A DNA stretch of 64,000 nt from Climacium dendroides (lineage: Eukaryota > Streptophyta > Bryopsida > Hypnales > Climaciaceae), in NCBI GenBank assembly GCA_950106755.1, contig OX467082.1, positions 6,944,001 to 7,008,000 of the forward strand, written 5' to 3'. The notes under the pieces are model-generated. The model searched no databases, was not told the origin of the DNA, and saw only the letters and a list, made by a program, of their open reading frames with translations. Below are positions 1-12,163 of the stretch, piece by piece (positions within the stretch are counted from its first letter, which is position 1; each line of letters opens with the position of its first letter). The translations under genes were made by a program, and so were the position numbers.

Positions 1-619
1 AAAAAGGGCAATAGAGGGGTCAGTCCTCCCTGGCCAGGTGTGTGACTACCCCCAATAATATTTGGTCTGTCTAGTTGTCAGAATAGGGTGAAACAACCCC
101 CTTGCTCTTCCCTGAGGAAAAAAGCTGAAATTTTTATTTGCCACACATGATAAAATTTGCAAATTTAGAATTCATATTTGCATTCAAAGGCCCCGGTTAG
201 CTAAGGAGGACTGTAGAAGATAAATTAATCAAGCACAAAATAGGGGGTCTTTTTTTGTTGCATGCATCCCTTGCAAATGACTGCGAGGGGGTCGGTTCAC
301 CCCGAGCCGGATGCAGGGCCGGATGCAGGGCCACCGGCATAAAACTCTTCTTATATTTGAAAACAATTTCCCCTTTTGTTCCAGTTGCACCCCCAAAAAA
401 TATAATAATAGTAAATCATAATCATTATCAGATTTTGCTTTAGTTTAATTTAATACAATTGCCAAGAGGTGCCGCAGATGGATTCGCTTGCTGCGCCGTG
501 AATCCGCTGGGCAACGAAGGATATCCACTATTTGGTACTGTTGATAGAGGTCAGGTCTACAGTGGCCTTGGCCTTGGCCGGCATTCAACAGGTGAAACAG
601 ACCATTGCAGTCAAATGAT
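1..619. other. AT-rich gene-free start of window
   Basis: I see no gene here. The only local structure is a 12-bp direct repeat (GGATGCAGGGCC twice, near 309-333). The stretch around 130-260 is loosely repeated around 1360-1490 (shared words such as 'gcaaattt' and 'ttcatatttgca'), so this is probably an old duplicated repeat. The short reading frames at 255-443 and 445-695 have no recognisable domain and overlap one another on both strands. Confidence 0.5.
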
Positions 620-1310
620 GTGGGATGTGGGCCACAATGCATGTCTTTACATAACAAGCAATGGAGTGCACAATGGCCTCATTAGGAACTTTTGACTTTT
701 CAGTGTGAAATTCATTGTAAAAATTGACTTTTTAGGCCTTCCATGATAGAAAAATATTGTGACTGTATTGGGTAGTAAGATGAGCATTATGGATCCAGAT
801 TTTGTTGGTTATGGGGTAAGGTAGGTGGCTCTTAAACCGACCCTTTAAGAGCCGATTGCATTTGGGGGACAGCTAAACATCTCAAAACAATTTTCAGTGA
901 ATTTCGGTAGGAAGAAAAAAGGAATAGGCATCTAATCCAAGTCGTTTCATATTTTTTGGACCTTTGCGGAATTAGTTACAAATTTTTGAAGTTGAAACGC
1001 GGTGGTTTCTAAAACCGACCCCCTTCTGAAATGTACGCAGTTAGTACATTTCAAAAGTAAAATGTACCAGATCGGTTTTAGAACCAGGTCGGTTTAAGAG
1101 CCACCTACTTTAGTCTACAGACTCTTTTGGGGTCATGATGCACTGAACACTTCAAAAATTCCTAGCAAATTCATACTTTGTCAAAAAAAAATATATAATT
1201 TCAATTGCACTTGCCGTTTCTCACACTTGTACTAATGTGGGAAAAAAATTGAAACATTTCAGCAACAAGATGATGTCCAACTCCTCATATTGAACACAAT
1301 GGGTTGTTTT
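620..1310 (+). repeat. Dispersed repeat R1, copy 1, split by a MITE
   Basis: This stretch matches 8938-9320 in reverse complement and 50583-52060 in reverse complement over several hundred bases. Shared words include 'gatgagcattat', 'tttgttggttatggg' and 'tctcacacttgtactaatg'. It is interrupted at 819-1110 by a small transposon that the other copies lack, which gives a natural filled/empty site pair. No coding capacity is visible, and the family type is unknown. Confidence 0.75.
819..1110. mobile_element. 292-bp MITE with TA target duplication
   Basis: The element has 24-bp terminal inverted repeats beginning AGGTAGGTGGCTCTTAAACC on the left and AAGTAGGTGGCTCTTAAACC on the right, 23 of 24 matching, and is flanked by TA on both sides. 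The uninterrupted R1 copy near 9127-9150 reads straight through this point (GGG-ATAG-TCTACAG in reverse complement), so 819-1110 is an insertion. The TA duplication suggests a Tc1/mariner-type origin. A related copy lies at 14179-14909. Confidence 0.75.
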
Positions 1311-4300
1311 ACCTTAGTTATATGACGAGAGTCTTGTGGAGGCTATTTTGCCCCATGTTTTAACCTTTTATTTATTACGCAAATTTATTTTGTAAATTCT
1401 AAGTTCATATTTGCAATAAGAGTCTACAAATTAGCTTGGAAAGGCATAGAGAAAAAGAATTAACATGGTACAAAAATAAGGGGCTTTTCTTTTATATTCA
1501 CCCTTAGCTAGCCCTCTGCATTAGGCTTGTCATGCAACTATAAGCACACCCTTGCATTATATAGGTGCATGCAAATCCGACTCACAGTAATAGAGCATCT
1601 CGAATGGTCCATCTAAAGTTCATCTACACCAAATACTCTCATTAGCTTGGCTCACACTTGCCCGACACTTTTCCCACACTATTTTCTAATATTGCACACT
1701 AATATTTGTAATCAACAAAGTGATGAATAAGATGGCTTTTGATTTTCTAAATTATGAACCCTTGTTGTGAATTTTGAAATCTAATCTTCCATCATATGAT
1801 CAAAGACCAAATTTCAAAATATTGTTGGATTGGGCAACATGACTAGAAGGGCAACCAAAGGAGGTTATTCCATGTTGGACAAAATACATATTGGATATAC
1901 TAGGGAGAGTGAATCACTTGGATATCCCATACAACTCACTATTTTAATTCCTAAAGTCCTAAATTAATTTTTTTTGGCAATATAGTAATTTCAAGAAGCT
2001 CACTACAATCAGAATTTTTATTTTTTTCTTTGAAATTTTCACACAACATGTACTCGAGGAGTAGCTTTAAGGCCCAACAATTTTTATAATTTTTTACTAT
2101 ATGGTTAAAAAGTTATTGTATGATATGTAGTTTTTAACAATCAATGGACAATCCATTAGCAAAAAAAAATTTATTGTTTTTTTAAGAAATAAAAATTTGA
2201 AATTGGTTCTCTAGTTTTATTTATGTGTAGAAAACTTTAAATCGTTCCATTTTGATGAATGAGATGAAAGTTATGAGGAGTTTTAGTTTGCAGATAGTTA
2301 TGGAATCTTGCAATCTACATGGTGGAAATTTCTGAATTTTTTTTTCACATCTTTTCAAACTAGCGTACTACAAGATCCTATAGTTATACATTGTCTAGAT
2401 TTTTTTTCTAAAATTTGGTACTTGTACTGGAAATGGCAATTTTGGAGTACTTTTGGAGAAAACATAGTCAAAAAAACAATTTTCTAAGCCAATGATAAGT
2501 CTCCTAGTGTGCAAAGTAAATATAGAGCCTTTTCTTGTCCTTGGGAGTTGGAAAAAGCATTAGAATACAAAAGTAATCACTTCAATATAGGTAGTAGTTT
2601 TTTACATTTATCACCAATTGGTAATTAAAAAAATAAAATAAAAACTTCTTCTTCCTCAAAACACTTGTAACATTACTCTACATAACCTTACATTATATTG
2701 TTTGAGAGTTGTTTCTTTTTTGGAGTAAGGTAACTATATATAAAATCGTTCAAAAAAAGTTTTGAACATGGTTTCCTATTATAGAACTATGAAAAGTTTT
2801 TATTGAATCTCATTGAACAATATTCAAAAGAGGATTCTACATTCTCTAAGATATGGTATAAATAGCCTAGAAATTCTTTCTAAATGTTGAAAATGTGTGT
2901 ACCCAAAAGGAAGTTTACATTTTTAAATCAAATTTGTAGGGGTTGATTTTAGAAAGAAGTCACAATGAGATACAATTATCCATTTGTATGTATATTGGCA
3001 TATATTGAGCTCAATTTATCGATGAACCTCCCGTATCCTATAGACTGTGATTGTGGAAATCATTCCTTTTGGCATTGTGTGAATAGTTGGTTCAAGAAAA
3101 CCCTAAAGCACCCATTGGAACTCAAATGACTATACAAGACCTCCCCTTTTCATGCAAAATTTTGAGGATGAGTAGTTGCACTTCTGTCCTACACACCCAA
3201 AATTCTCTATCATTCATCGACCAAGAAAATGGCCACACAACATTGTTTATGGGTTAAGTTATCAGAAATAGGTACCTCTAAGGTAGTAGGCTCGAAATAT
3301 GAGCGGGCATTAAGAACTACCCATCTAGGTGGTTGTGAATGGATTTGAAGTGGTTCTTAAATGAACCTTTGTAGTCCTTGAATGAATGGAAAGAAAAAAA
3401 AAACATTGTTAATGACAAGAGCCAATCATACTCTACTCTTTGCTTTCCCATTTATCTTCAGAAGTTGCAAGGGAACAGTTCATGCAAGCCCTAGGGAGAT
3501 AAATAGGGACCTATACCACATCTCGTTTGAAAATTCATAACTAATTCAAAAATGATCCAAAAAATATGAAACAACTTGGGTTAGATGCCAATTCCTCTTC
3601 TCTCTCAAGGAAAATTTACTGAAAAATATTTTGAGAAGTTTCACCTGCCCAAAATTCAGTTTGAGTCCTTAGATGCTCGGTTTATGGACCGACTACCTCA
3701 TAGTGGAATGGATTGTTTCCGTTCTTTTTAAGTTGCTTCAAGCACACTCTACTAGGACAGTTTAATTATTTTTTTTTCAAGCCTTGAATTTGAAAATCCA
3801 CAAAGACAACAAACAGTGAGGCTTGAAACAGTCAGTGATCATAGGCCCTTCCTTCCAGGCGGGGTTCAACTTAACTCTGATTCCAGATGCTTCTAGATGC
3901 TTCTAGATGCTTCCAGATTCTTCCAGATTCATCCAGATTCAGTCTGTGTGGAGTGAGGATTGTGTGACTTTGAGTGGAGAGTAGTATCATGTAGGCTGTT
4001 TTTTTATTGCCTACTTTTTCAAGCAATTTGCATGTTCCTAGCTGGGGATCTTCAGCAAGTGAGCCGCATTGGGAGTGGTCCAATGTGTTGATTGCGGGGT
4101 TCAATTCGAATCTCTTCACCCTTAATAACTCTTTAAAAAAAAAATTAAAGGGGACTCACCAAAACCAAGGGTACTCACCAAAACTGCTCCATTTATTGGA
4201 CCAACAAGTGTATTCTTTGTTTTGTTTCTACACGGAACACTGATGAAGTCATCCATTGACCACTTTTCAGCCTTAGCGTGCTTCGAGGGTTAAAAGGACA

Positions 4301-5684
4301 GTTGAAGGTCTTGGGAAGGTTGCCCAAACTTGGATTTTGAAATCTTTTTTCTCAAATGAACATTATGTAGCTTGTTCAAATGACCAATCAATGATGAGCT
4401 TTTGTCTTCCTTGAAAGTCATGAGCAATTGCAATGCTACTATTCAAATTTTTTTTTTATCAAATAATCCAATGCAAAAACTACTCTCAAGTATATTTGAA
4501 TTGTGATTTAGAAACCCGAGATTTAGAATCGATGAATGCATGTTGTGAAGACAAAGAGAATGGTACCAAGGAAGTTCACATGTGGTTGAGTACAAGAAAA
4601 GTTTTCTTGAAGATTCTCTAAAAACTAGATTCACGTGTAGTTGAGTACACAAGGGGTTGGAGATATTGTTCAAGGATTAGTTTCCATGTTGTTGCAACAA
4701 CATTGGAGCATGCTTGTTTTGGAGAGCAAATTAATGCGTGACAACACACTTTGAAAACAAAATCTTTGTAAAAGGTAGAGTTGGGTTTGTTGTAGGTAGG
4801 CGACATCAATTAGACGATAAGATAAGTATAGTTACACCAAAAATTGTCCATATAAGATAGGGACCTCTAAAGTGCTACTTTTTTTTAGTAATGCATAGTT
4901 AATATTATTAGACTATTCACATTTTTACATTTTCTTAATGGCAAATGAAAGGAGGTTTCAATACATAAAAGAATGTAACATTTAGATATCATATGCAAAA
5001 ATTATGAAGAGTTGAAGTTTTTCTTGGTAGATGTTTTAAAATGGTTTCTTCTACATAGGTACATATTGATTTTGAAGATGTACACAAAGAGATGATGACA
5101 ATTTTAAACAAGGTACAATTTTGGTTGTACCTATTTTAAGGCCTAGGTATACAATTCTTATATTATACAACCTTAGTAATAATTACTCATGATACATTTT
5201 ATTCCAATCTCAAAGGATATAATTTGTTTTAATGCAAAAAATTCTTGTAGTCCCAAAATGTAATTATATACATGAAATGAATATTCTTTGAAGACAACAA
5301 TAACATTAAAAAAATAATTATATGAATTTTTAATACATATGTCATGGATCAACCTACCAAACTTTGGGGTCTTTTAAATCTAATTTAGTATTTTATTATT
5401 ATAAATAAAATATTACTAGTAAATTTTAATTTTAATTGGAGAATCTTCTTATATGGATTTTTAAAAGTTATACATAGAAGTTTCAATTTTTTATATATAT
5501 TGTGAAGATTTTTTTAATAAATATGCAGTCCAATATGATTTATATTAATATTTATTTAATTTGGTCTTCACCTAACTTTGGGGTCCTTTTAATTTGATGT
5601 AATTTTTACAAAAGCCATCCTTTAAGCCATTTTAAAGTTGATGCCCCATGTGTATAATTCAAGAGTTGCATGCTTAGGTCTTAT
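1311..5684. other. AT-rich gene-free region of decayed repeats
   Basis: No gene is supported. About 1946-2480 is a shortened, degenerate copy of the piggyBac-like family seen intact at 48329-49258 (shared 'tttgaaattttcacacaacatgt' region at the left and 'aatttggtacttgtact' near the right). The stretch 2500-3780 is low-complexity AT-rich sequence without recognisable features. The short reading frames at 3871-4809 overlap on both strands, so they are chance frames. Confidence 0.55.
3883..3945 (+). repeat. Short tandem repeat, about 11-bp unit
   Basis: Imperfect tandem units of the type CCAGATGCTTCTAGATG run in succession, drifting into CCAGATTCTTCCAGATTCA at the right side. It is a local minisatellite with no visible function. 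Confidence 0.7.
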
Positions 5685-6702
5685 TCCCTAAAGGATTAAG
5701 TTGCAATATTTGGCAACATAGCGATTTGGGGTAGCTCATTATAAATGGAATTTTTGTTTTTTTTTCTTTGAAATTTTTGCATAACACGTGGATGAGGGAT
5801 TTCTTTACCTTTTGAAAGATTGAAGCCATTTTTTTTGTCAAAAAACACTCAAAACTGCCATTTTGGATTGTGTTCAACCTTTAAAACCATCTTTTTAGAA
5901 TCTAATTATAGGATCTTGTACTTTATTTATCTAAAATCATGTGATAAAAATTTTATGAAGTTTGACTATGTAGATTGAGAGATATTAACATTCAAAGTTG
6001 GGAAATAAAGTTTTTTTGAACATTGGTCTATAATTTCAGATGACTTTGACTTCCATTTGTAGAATTTTTTTGCACTATGGACTTTGAATTTAAAAAAATT
6101 AGTTTTAAAAAATTGAATTGGAAGTCTAGGAAAAAAATTTGAAACAAAAAGGTTGATTTCCATTCTTTAAAAATATCAAATAGAAGCAAGTCCAAGATTG
6201 AAAAGAAAACTAAACCATTAATAGCTCTAAAATGGGATTGAAACACAACAATTCCAATGGTGAGATTGTTCTTGCAAGAGAACTTAACCTCAAACAATTG
6301 TTTTTGAAAAATCGTGAAATCACATTTAGAAATGAACCCTATAAGTTATTTTTCAAGAAGATGCTTAGATTGTCCAATTGTTCATAACTTTCACATCACT
6401 AATTCAAGTGGAATGAATCAAAGCTTCATGTGTAAACAAAAATATGATATATAAGGAAACAAAATTAATTTAGCTTCAAAGTTTTGTGGATTTCATTTTT
6501 TGCTCGATGTCGTGAAAATTATGTTTAGGATGGTATAAATTGTGCTCCCAAGCACCAATTGGAATGAAAATTATATCCCCATGAAGCTAAGAAGCTTTTC
6601 TATCTGATGAGAAAGTTTCAAAAAGTTTCATAAAAAATTGAGGTCATTAAAATGTGCCCCAAATCCATTTTGTTCCCTAAAGAGACAATGGTCTTTTAGG
6701 GA
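5685..6702. mobile_element. piggyBac-like non-autonomous element, 1.0 kb
   Basis: The left end TCCCTAAAGG follows TTAT, and the right end CTTTTAGGGA precedes TTAA. The left interior matches the left interior of 48329-49258 and 50903-51845. The right interior matches the reverse complement of the left part of 58938-59853. It abuts the next element and shares the single TTAA at 6703-6706 with it. There is no transposase frame, and reading frames inside are short and AT-rich. Confidence 0.6.
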
Positions 6703-6706
6703 TTAA

Positions 6707-7620
6707 CCCCTAAAGTTCAAGGCCTTTTTTCTTTCAAAAACCACTCAAAACTACCATTTCTATTGCAAAGTACAAAACTCTTGAAATTTTCATTTTAAGG
6801 ACATATTTAACCATAGGATCTTGCATTCAACTAGTATGTAAATGTATGGTAGAAATTTCAGAAATATTGACCACCTAGATTGTAAGATATTTGCATTTAA
6901 AGTGAAGAAAACAAATTTTTCTTAACACATTTCATAACTAGATTTTTTTTACTTTGAATCTCCTTATTTAAATTTCTTTATATTGTTGAGTTTGAAGTTA
7001 AATTTTTTTATGTTGAAGGTTCAAGTTGAGAGTTAGGGAAAAAAATTCAAAAAGAAAAAAAAATTGATTTTAATTCATTAAAAAATTGTTAAGTAGAAGT
7101 AGGTTTGAGATTCAACAAAACCCTAAATTATTAATAACTCTAAGATGGAAATGAAACATCAGAATCCCAACGGTGAGATTGTTCTTGCAAGCAAACTTAA
7201 CCTTATCAAACTGTTTTTTTTGAAAAATTGCATTAAAAAATGAACCTCATAAGTTATTTTTCAAGAAGATGCTTAGATTGCTTGAAAAATAAGATTGGTC
7301 ATAACTTTCACATCACTTATTCAAATAGAAAGATATAGTAAAAAATAAGATTTATAAGAAAAAAAATTAAAAATTAATAAATTTTATTTCAATTTTTTGT
7401 AGATTTCTTTTTTCTGCTTGGCAAAGTGAAAATTATGTTTTAATTGGCATAAATTTTGCTCCTAGGCACCCATTGAAATAAAAATCATAGTTTTATAAAG
7501 CTAGTGAGTTTTGTTTTTATCTTTTGAAAAAGTTTTTAAGAAAATCAACAAAAATTAAGGTCATAGGAACTTGCCTGAACTCTCAAGTGTCTCCAAAGGG
7601 GCAACTTGGGACTTTAGGGA
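6707..7620. mobile_element. piggyBac-like non-autonomous element, 0.9 kb
   Basis: It begins CCCCTAAAG directly after TTAA (6703-6706) and ends CTTTAGGGA directly before TTAA (7621-7624). The structure is TTAA-CCC...GGG-TTAA, typical of piggyBac-type elements. It has no coding capacity. It corresponds to the reverse complement of the family member at 58938-59853. Confidence 0.65.
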
Positions 7621-8937
7621 TTAAGGTTCAACAATTTTCATAATTTTTGACTAAGTGGTTAAAATTTTATTGTAAAGCATGTAGTTTTTAGTGATTGGTG
7701 GGCAGTCTAAAAATCTCAAATATTTTTTATTTTTAAAATCATCTTTTTAAGAAATAAAAATTTGAAATTGGTTCTCTAGATTTGAATCATCCATTTTGAT
7801 TAATGATATGAAAGTTATGAAGAGTTTTAGTTTGTGGATAGTTATGGATTCTCTACTCTAAAATAAACTTTGAAGTTCTTTATTTAACTCAATTTTCAAT
7901 ATTTTTTGAAAAAATAAAATCATATGATGTAGATTGTTTATTATAACATCACAACCATTGGGATTGGCATTTCTCAGTTCTCAACAATTTAGTATTTGAA
8001 TCATTCTCTACTTCTTTTTATTTTCTATTATTGTCATCAATTAATCTAGACACATGATGTTCCATTACAAATTTATTTTTTCCTCCCAACTCTAAATGAA
8101 TTGATTCATAACCTTGCACAAAAATCATAAACAACAAGTGATCACACTAGCCACTTTGTTGTAAAATAGATCAAAATTACGTTTTTCACAAATTTGGATA
8201 TATTTCATTCATTTCTTAATATAGCTTCCCTAAAAAGCTCTTGAAAATATGTATAATCTATGTAGGAGATGCAAGGACTCTTTACAAGTTAAATTATCTA
8301 AATTTTTACTAGGTCTTATTTGGAATCAATAGGGGATTTTAGATTCTTAAATACGCATATTTTACATTTAAGGTATTAGATGAATTTTCAAAATGTTGAA
8401 AATTGCAATACTCAAATCAAATTTAGTTTTTTTTATGAATAAGAATTTTGCATTTTAAGCTAGAATACAGTTCATATTCATTTCAATTGAAATGAATCAT
8501 GTGGAATACTTCAAAACAAAGGTAGTGTAAATTTTTTTATTAAAAAAACATGAAGTTCAAAGTGCTATTGGATGCTATTTCTTTATAAATAGCTTTTCAT
8601 TTATAAAAATAAAGTTTGTTTTTTCTATAACAACCTTCACTTATAACCAATTTGGTGAAATTGAGGCCAATAATCCATACCTTAATTTTGGTTGCTTTGT
8701 TTTGTTTGTTATGTTGAGATCTCTTGGACCATACATCCTCTGGTTGCATGCTTGGTACCATTGGAAAACTCTCGGCAAGGAGGGGGGTGCACGGACTTTT
8801 ATTTCGTGGTGTTTGAACCTACAGTGAGAAAGTTATTGAATTTTGAAGTTTTTATGAACTAAAAATTTTAAAAATTACTTTTACTTTTGTTTTTACTGTA
8901 GCAATGACACAGGGCACACTAATACATTTGTACAAAG
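7621..8937. other. Gene-free AT-rich repeats
   Basis: The first few hundred bases (about 7627-7960) repeat part of the piggyBac-like left interior ('ttgactaagtggttaaaa', 'tgtagtttttag') without intact ends. The rest, to 8937, is AT-rich sequence in which I see no gene, RNA gene or ordered repeat. Confidence 0.5.
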
Positions 8938-9320
8938 ATTAAGGTAAAACAACCCATTGTGTTCAGAATGAGGAATTTGACATAATCTTGTTGTTAAAAT
9001 TTTTCAATTTTTTTCCTACATTAGTACAAGTGTGAGAAACGGCAAGTGCAATTGAAATTATATTTTTTTGACAAGTATGAATTTGCCAGGAATTTCTGAA
9101 GTGTTTAGTCCCAAAGAGTCTGTAGACTATCCCATAACCAACAAAATCTGAACCTATAATGCTCATCTTACTACCCAATGCAATTACAATATTTTCTATC
9201 ATGGAAAGCCTAAAAAGACAATTTTTACAATGAACTTCACATTGAAAAGTTAGAAGTTCCTAATGAGGTCACTGTTCACTCCATTATTGTCATGTAAGAC
9301 ATACATTGTGGTTCACATCT
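8938..9320 (-). repeat. Dispersed repeat R1, copy 2 (uninterrupted)
   Basis: This is the reverse complement of the R1 copy at 620-1310 and runs in the same sense as the copy at 50583-52060. It lacks both the MITE that interrupts copy 1 and the piggyBac-like element that interrupts copy 3, so it serves as the empty-site reference for both insertions. The short minus-strand frame 8963-9202 is a chance frame of this repeat. Confidence 0.75.
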
Positions 9321-9485
9321 CACATACTAAAAAAACCCCACAATTGGTCATTTCCTAGGTGACCGCAATGCGCTAGCTTAGAGCAAAGATTAGGTCATGG
9401 AAAAAAAAATTAATAGAATTTAGTTGTTAAAGGATGAAGTAAATTTCCAAATAAAATTGTCACAAAGAAGTGGGGATTTGACTCG

Positions 9486-9490
9486 AAAAA
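9486..9490 (-). terminator. RNA polymerase III terminator of tRNA-Arg
   Basis: On the minus strand a run of five T lies about 28 bases after the 3' end of the tRNA. That is the expected pol III stop signal. It is the first run of four or more T after the tRNA. Confidence 0.6.
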
Positions 9491-9518
9491 GCAATAGATA
9501 CGATTCCGAACTGCCGAA

Positions 9519-9591
9519 CGACCACTGTGGGACTCGAACCCACAATCTCCCGCTCCGGAGGCGAGCGCCTTATCCATTAGGCCAAGCGGCC
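9519..9591 (-). tRNA. tRNA-Arg (anticodon CCG)
   Basis: The 73-nt gene folds completely: a 7-bp acceptor stem (GGCCGCT with AGTGGTC, including two G-U pairs), a 4-bp D stem, a 5-bp anticodon stem (CTCGC with GCGGG) around loop CTCCGGA, and a 5-bp T stem (GTGGG with CCCAC) around loop TTCGAGT, then discriminator G. Anticodon CCG reads CGG (arginine). CCA is not encoded and there is no intron, as expected for a nuclear plant tRNA gene. The D-arm GCCTAATGGATAAGGC serves as the internal A box and GGTTCGAGTCC as the B box. Confidence 0.93.
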
Positions 9592-9730
9592 TGACTATTA
9601 CCCTACAGATGAATAACAGCTTTCGAAGTACTTTATTTATTAGGTAAGAAATAAATTCAGACTACCCCTGGAATACATTGGTAACGCAGTCTGTGCTATG
9701 ATTCTAAACTCTCAGTTGCGCCGAGGGGTT

Positions 9731-9738
9731 TAGGGTTT
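9731..9738 (+). promoter_or_regulatory. Telo-box (TAGGGTTT) before the uL18 gene
   Basis: The octamer TAGGGTTT (AAACCCTA on the other strand) lies about 35 bases before the chosen start codon. Telo-boxes close to the transcription start are a known hallmark of plant ribosomal-protein genes. Its presence supports the gene identification. The exact transcription start cannot be read from the sequence. Confidence 0.55.
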
Positions 9739-9772
9739 ATGTGTGAGTTTCTGTACCGTGGTTGCATTTGCG

Positions 9773-10539
9773 ATGGCTATGGTGATGGCGGCCTTGATGG
9801 CCAGGTTGCGGAGCCAGAGCGGCTGTTCTTCGCTTCCCGATCTTGCTCGCCGCTCTTTGGTTCCCTTGTGGATCTCTCAGCAATGCTATGCCACCAGGAG
9901 CATTATGCCGGCCAAATCTCGAGGAGAATGGGAGGTCAGTCATTCTCGTTCACTTCCTTTTTTCTGCCTGTATATCTGGTTCTTGGATTTGTGATTTTCG
10001 GGTCTGAGCTGCGGATTGGTTAGTAACAAAACAGAGGGATTGTGATTGTCGTGCAGAAGTGTGGGAGGCGAGGGGAGATGAACAATGAAGACTACGGGTA
10101 TGCGTGGGACGATCACGAGATAGGGTACGGCAGGGAAGCCGAAATTCCGCATTACAGTAAGAGGCGCAGCAAGGAGGAGGATAAGAAGAAGAAACACGGC
10201 AAGAAATCGTTCAAGCTGCGGACGGAGAAGTGCCTGCGGCCTTTCAGCCTGGACGTTTTTCTTTCCGGGAAATATGTCCATGCCAGCATCATGCACCGGG
10301 TGACCAGCAAGGTGGTCGCGGTGGTGAGCACGAACGCGAAAGAGTTTCGCCACAACTTGAAATCGTACAAGGACTTCACGGCTTGCAAAATCGTGGGCGA
10401 GACTCTGGCTCTGAGGGCGAAGGAAGCCGACGTGTTCACGGTGGTGTACGAGCCCCGCAAAGGGGAGAAGTTCGAAGGGCGGCTGGCTGCTGTGGTGCAC
10501 ACTATCGAAGACAACGGCATCAACGTGGACATGGATTAG
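9773..10539 (+). CDS. Organellar (probably mitochondrial) ribosomal protein uL18
   Basis: Two exons, 9773-9934 and 10057-10539, join in phase 0 across a 122-bp GT-AG intron (9935-10056) to give 214 residues. The C-terminal 110 residues follow the bacterial-type L18 pattern: a Leu-x-Val-Phe strand, then Tyr-Val-His-Ala-Ser-Ile, an Ala-x-Glu-Phe-Arg helix start, 'KIVGETLALRAKEA', then 'VVYEPRKGEKFEGRLAAVV'. This family binds 5S rRNA in the large subunit. The first 50 residues are rich in Arg, Ser, Ala and Met without acidic residues, as in a mitochondrial presequence ('QQCYATRS'). A Lys-rich linker (near residues 93-110) precedes the domain. ATG 9773 is the first in-frame ATG, and the upstream ATG at 9739 is in another frame. 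The stop is TAG. Plastid targeting is the alternative. Confidence 0.82.
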
Positions 10540-12163
10540 GGTTTGACTTGAGTGGACACAACACCCTTCGCGGGTTGCATTTCAAGTCTGCCTTGCTATA
10601 CGGTGAGACCCGCTTAGCTTGAGTGCACCTAAGTACTCGAGTGTCGCAATGCGAATTCAACTTCTTTCCATGGAAATCTTGTACATTATGCTAGAGGATA
10701 CTATTTGCTTCGCTAAATCATTGAAACCTATTTGTAGGAATTTCATTCATTGTTGGAGATGTATATAGAGATCTGGAGAGATCACTTTGGGTTCAGAGAG
10801 CTAAACTCTCTTGAGAGCAAGTTTTGATTTCTTAAGCAATTTTCCAAGTGGGAGGTGGTAGACCTCTGTAAGGGACATTAGACAACCCCTTCAAAGGTGA
10901 GTGGCTATGGACTTGTAGTGTAGTCAAGCTCATACGACTTCCTAATTGAAAGCCAACCAACTGGATGAATAGATGAGTTTTGCTGGCAATAGAGGGTAGT
11001 ATAGGAGACGAGATCAGGTCCCAACGGTTTTAGTATCTGGTACATCATAGTTAATCGACCATGAGGCTGCTACTTCCTCAAGCGAAGGCTGATTGATGCG
11101 GTAAAACTTTCAGATGAGTGAGGGAATGGAGCAATTGGAGATCGGTGAATTCAGGAAAGTCGAGGTGGTGGGTTGAATTGGCTAATTCATCAAACCCTAC
11201 GCAAGCGGGTTCCTGTGAAGGAATGCAACGGTGGATATCAGCAAAATTGAAGTTGCTGCTCTCATGCTCTCATTCTGACCTTCTCAACTAGACCTATTTG
11301 CAGCAGTCTATGACAAGACCAGATGATTGTGACTGGAAGAGAAAAATAGGGTAAGGTAATATTTTGAAATTGTATGAGTGAGTTCAGAACTGTTGTGCAT
11401 CAGCCCTTCCTGGTACTTGGGTGCATATCATTCAGAATTCCACTTTTTCAAGCACCTCTTACTTTGGTAAAGAACGGCTGCAGAATAATTTTGATCAGAG
11501 CTGTGGGTGATGTTCCTTTGGGTTGGTCATCTTGTGCTTCACAGGTTGTGTTTCGCTGTCAGTTAATAAGCAATTGCACTTATTCATATCCTACAATTTG
11601 AAGGCATTGATACTGCAGGAGTATTGAACCCCGCTATAAGGGTTTCTTAAAACCAACAATATCCATAAATTTGTACTCCCATGATGCCATCCCTCTTCTA
11701 TTAGTATGGGACATCCATGGTTTACGGCACTATATGCCAATCTCAGGTGGATCAAAATTGCATGTTGCTAACACATGAAAATCCGAATTTGGACATCACT
11801 CAATTGAATTACACCCTATTAGATGCAACTTATCTTCACAAAATCGAATGGCCATTGCAAACCATGCCTAACAAAAGGAAAATACATGGCATGGCAAATT
11901 TTTGATGAGTAGATATATTGAAATTGCTGCATTTGGTTCCAACTAATCAAGCAACTCCACTACAAAAGACTCTGGTCCTGTTGCCCTAGTAAGGTCCTAT
12001 TCAAACTTCCTGACGTGCAGCTTCAGTCAATTCAAACTCTTCTCATGAAAAATTTAGATTGACTAGAAATTGATGCTATATCTGGAACATTACATCCTAA
12101 CCATCCTTACAAGAGAAATTTAAGCCTTGCTCATGTCTTGACGTCTTCAACCCTCACCTTCCC
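10540..12163. other. Intergenic region, no gene seen
   Basis: This holds the 3' flank of the uL18 gene and the 3' flank of the convergent membrane-protein gene. Base composition is less AT-rich than the repeat regions. Open frames (11374-11601, 11717-11905) are short, lack splice continuations that I could find, and show no domain. No ordered repeat is visible. Confidence 0.5.

Noticed and set aside
10960..11100. Possible retrotransposon primer-binding-site word near 'tatctggtacatcatag'
   Set aside because: No flanking LTR or coding remnant supports it.
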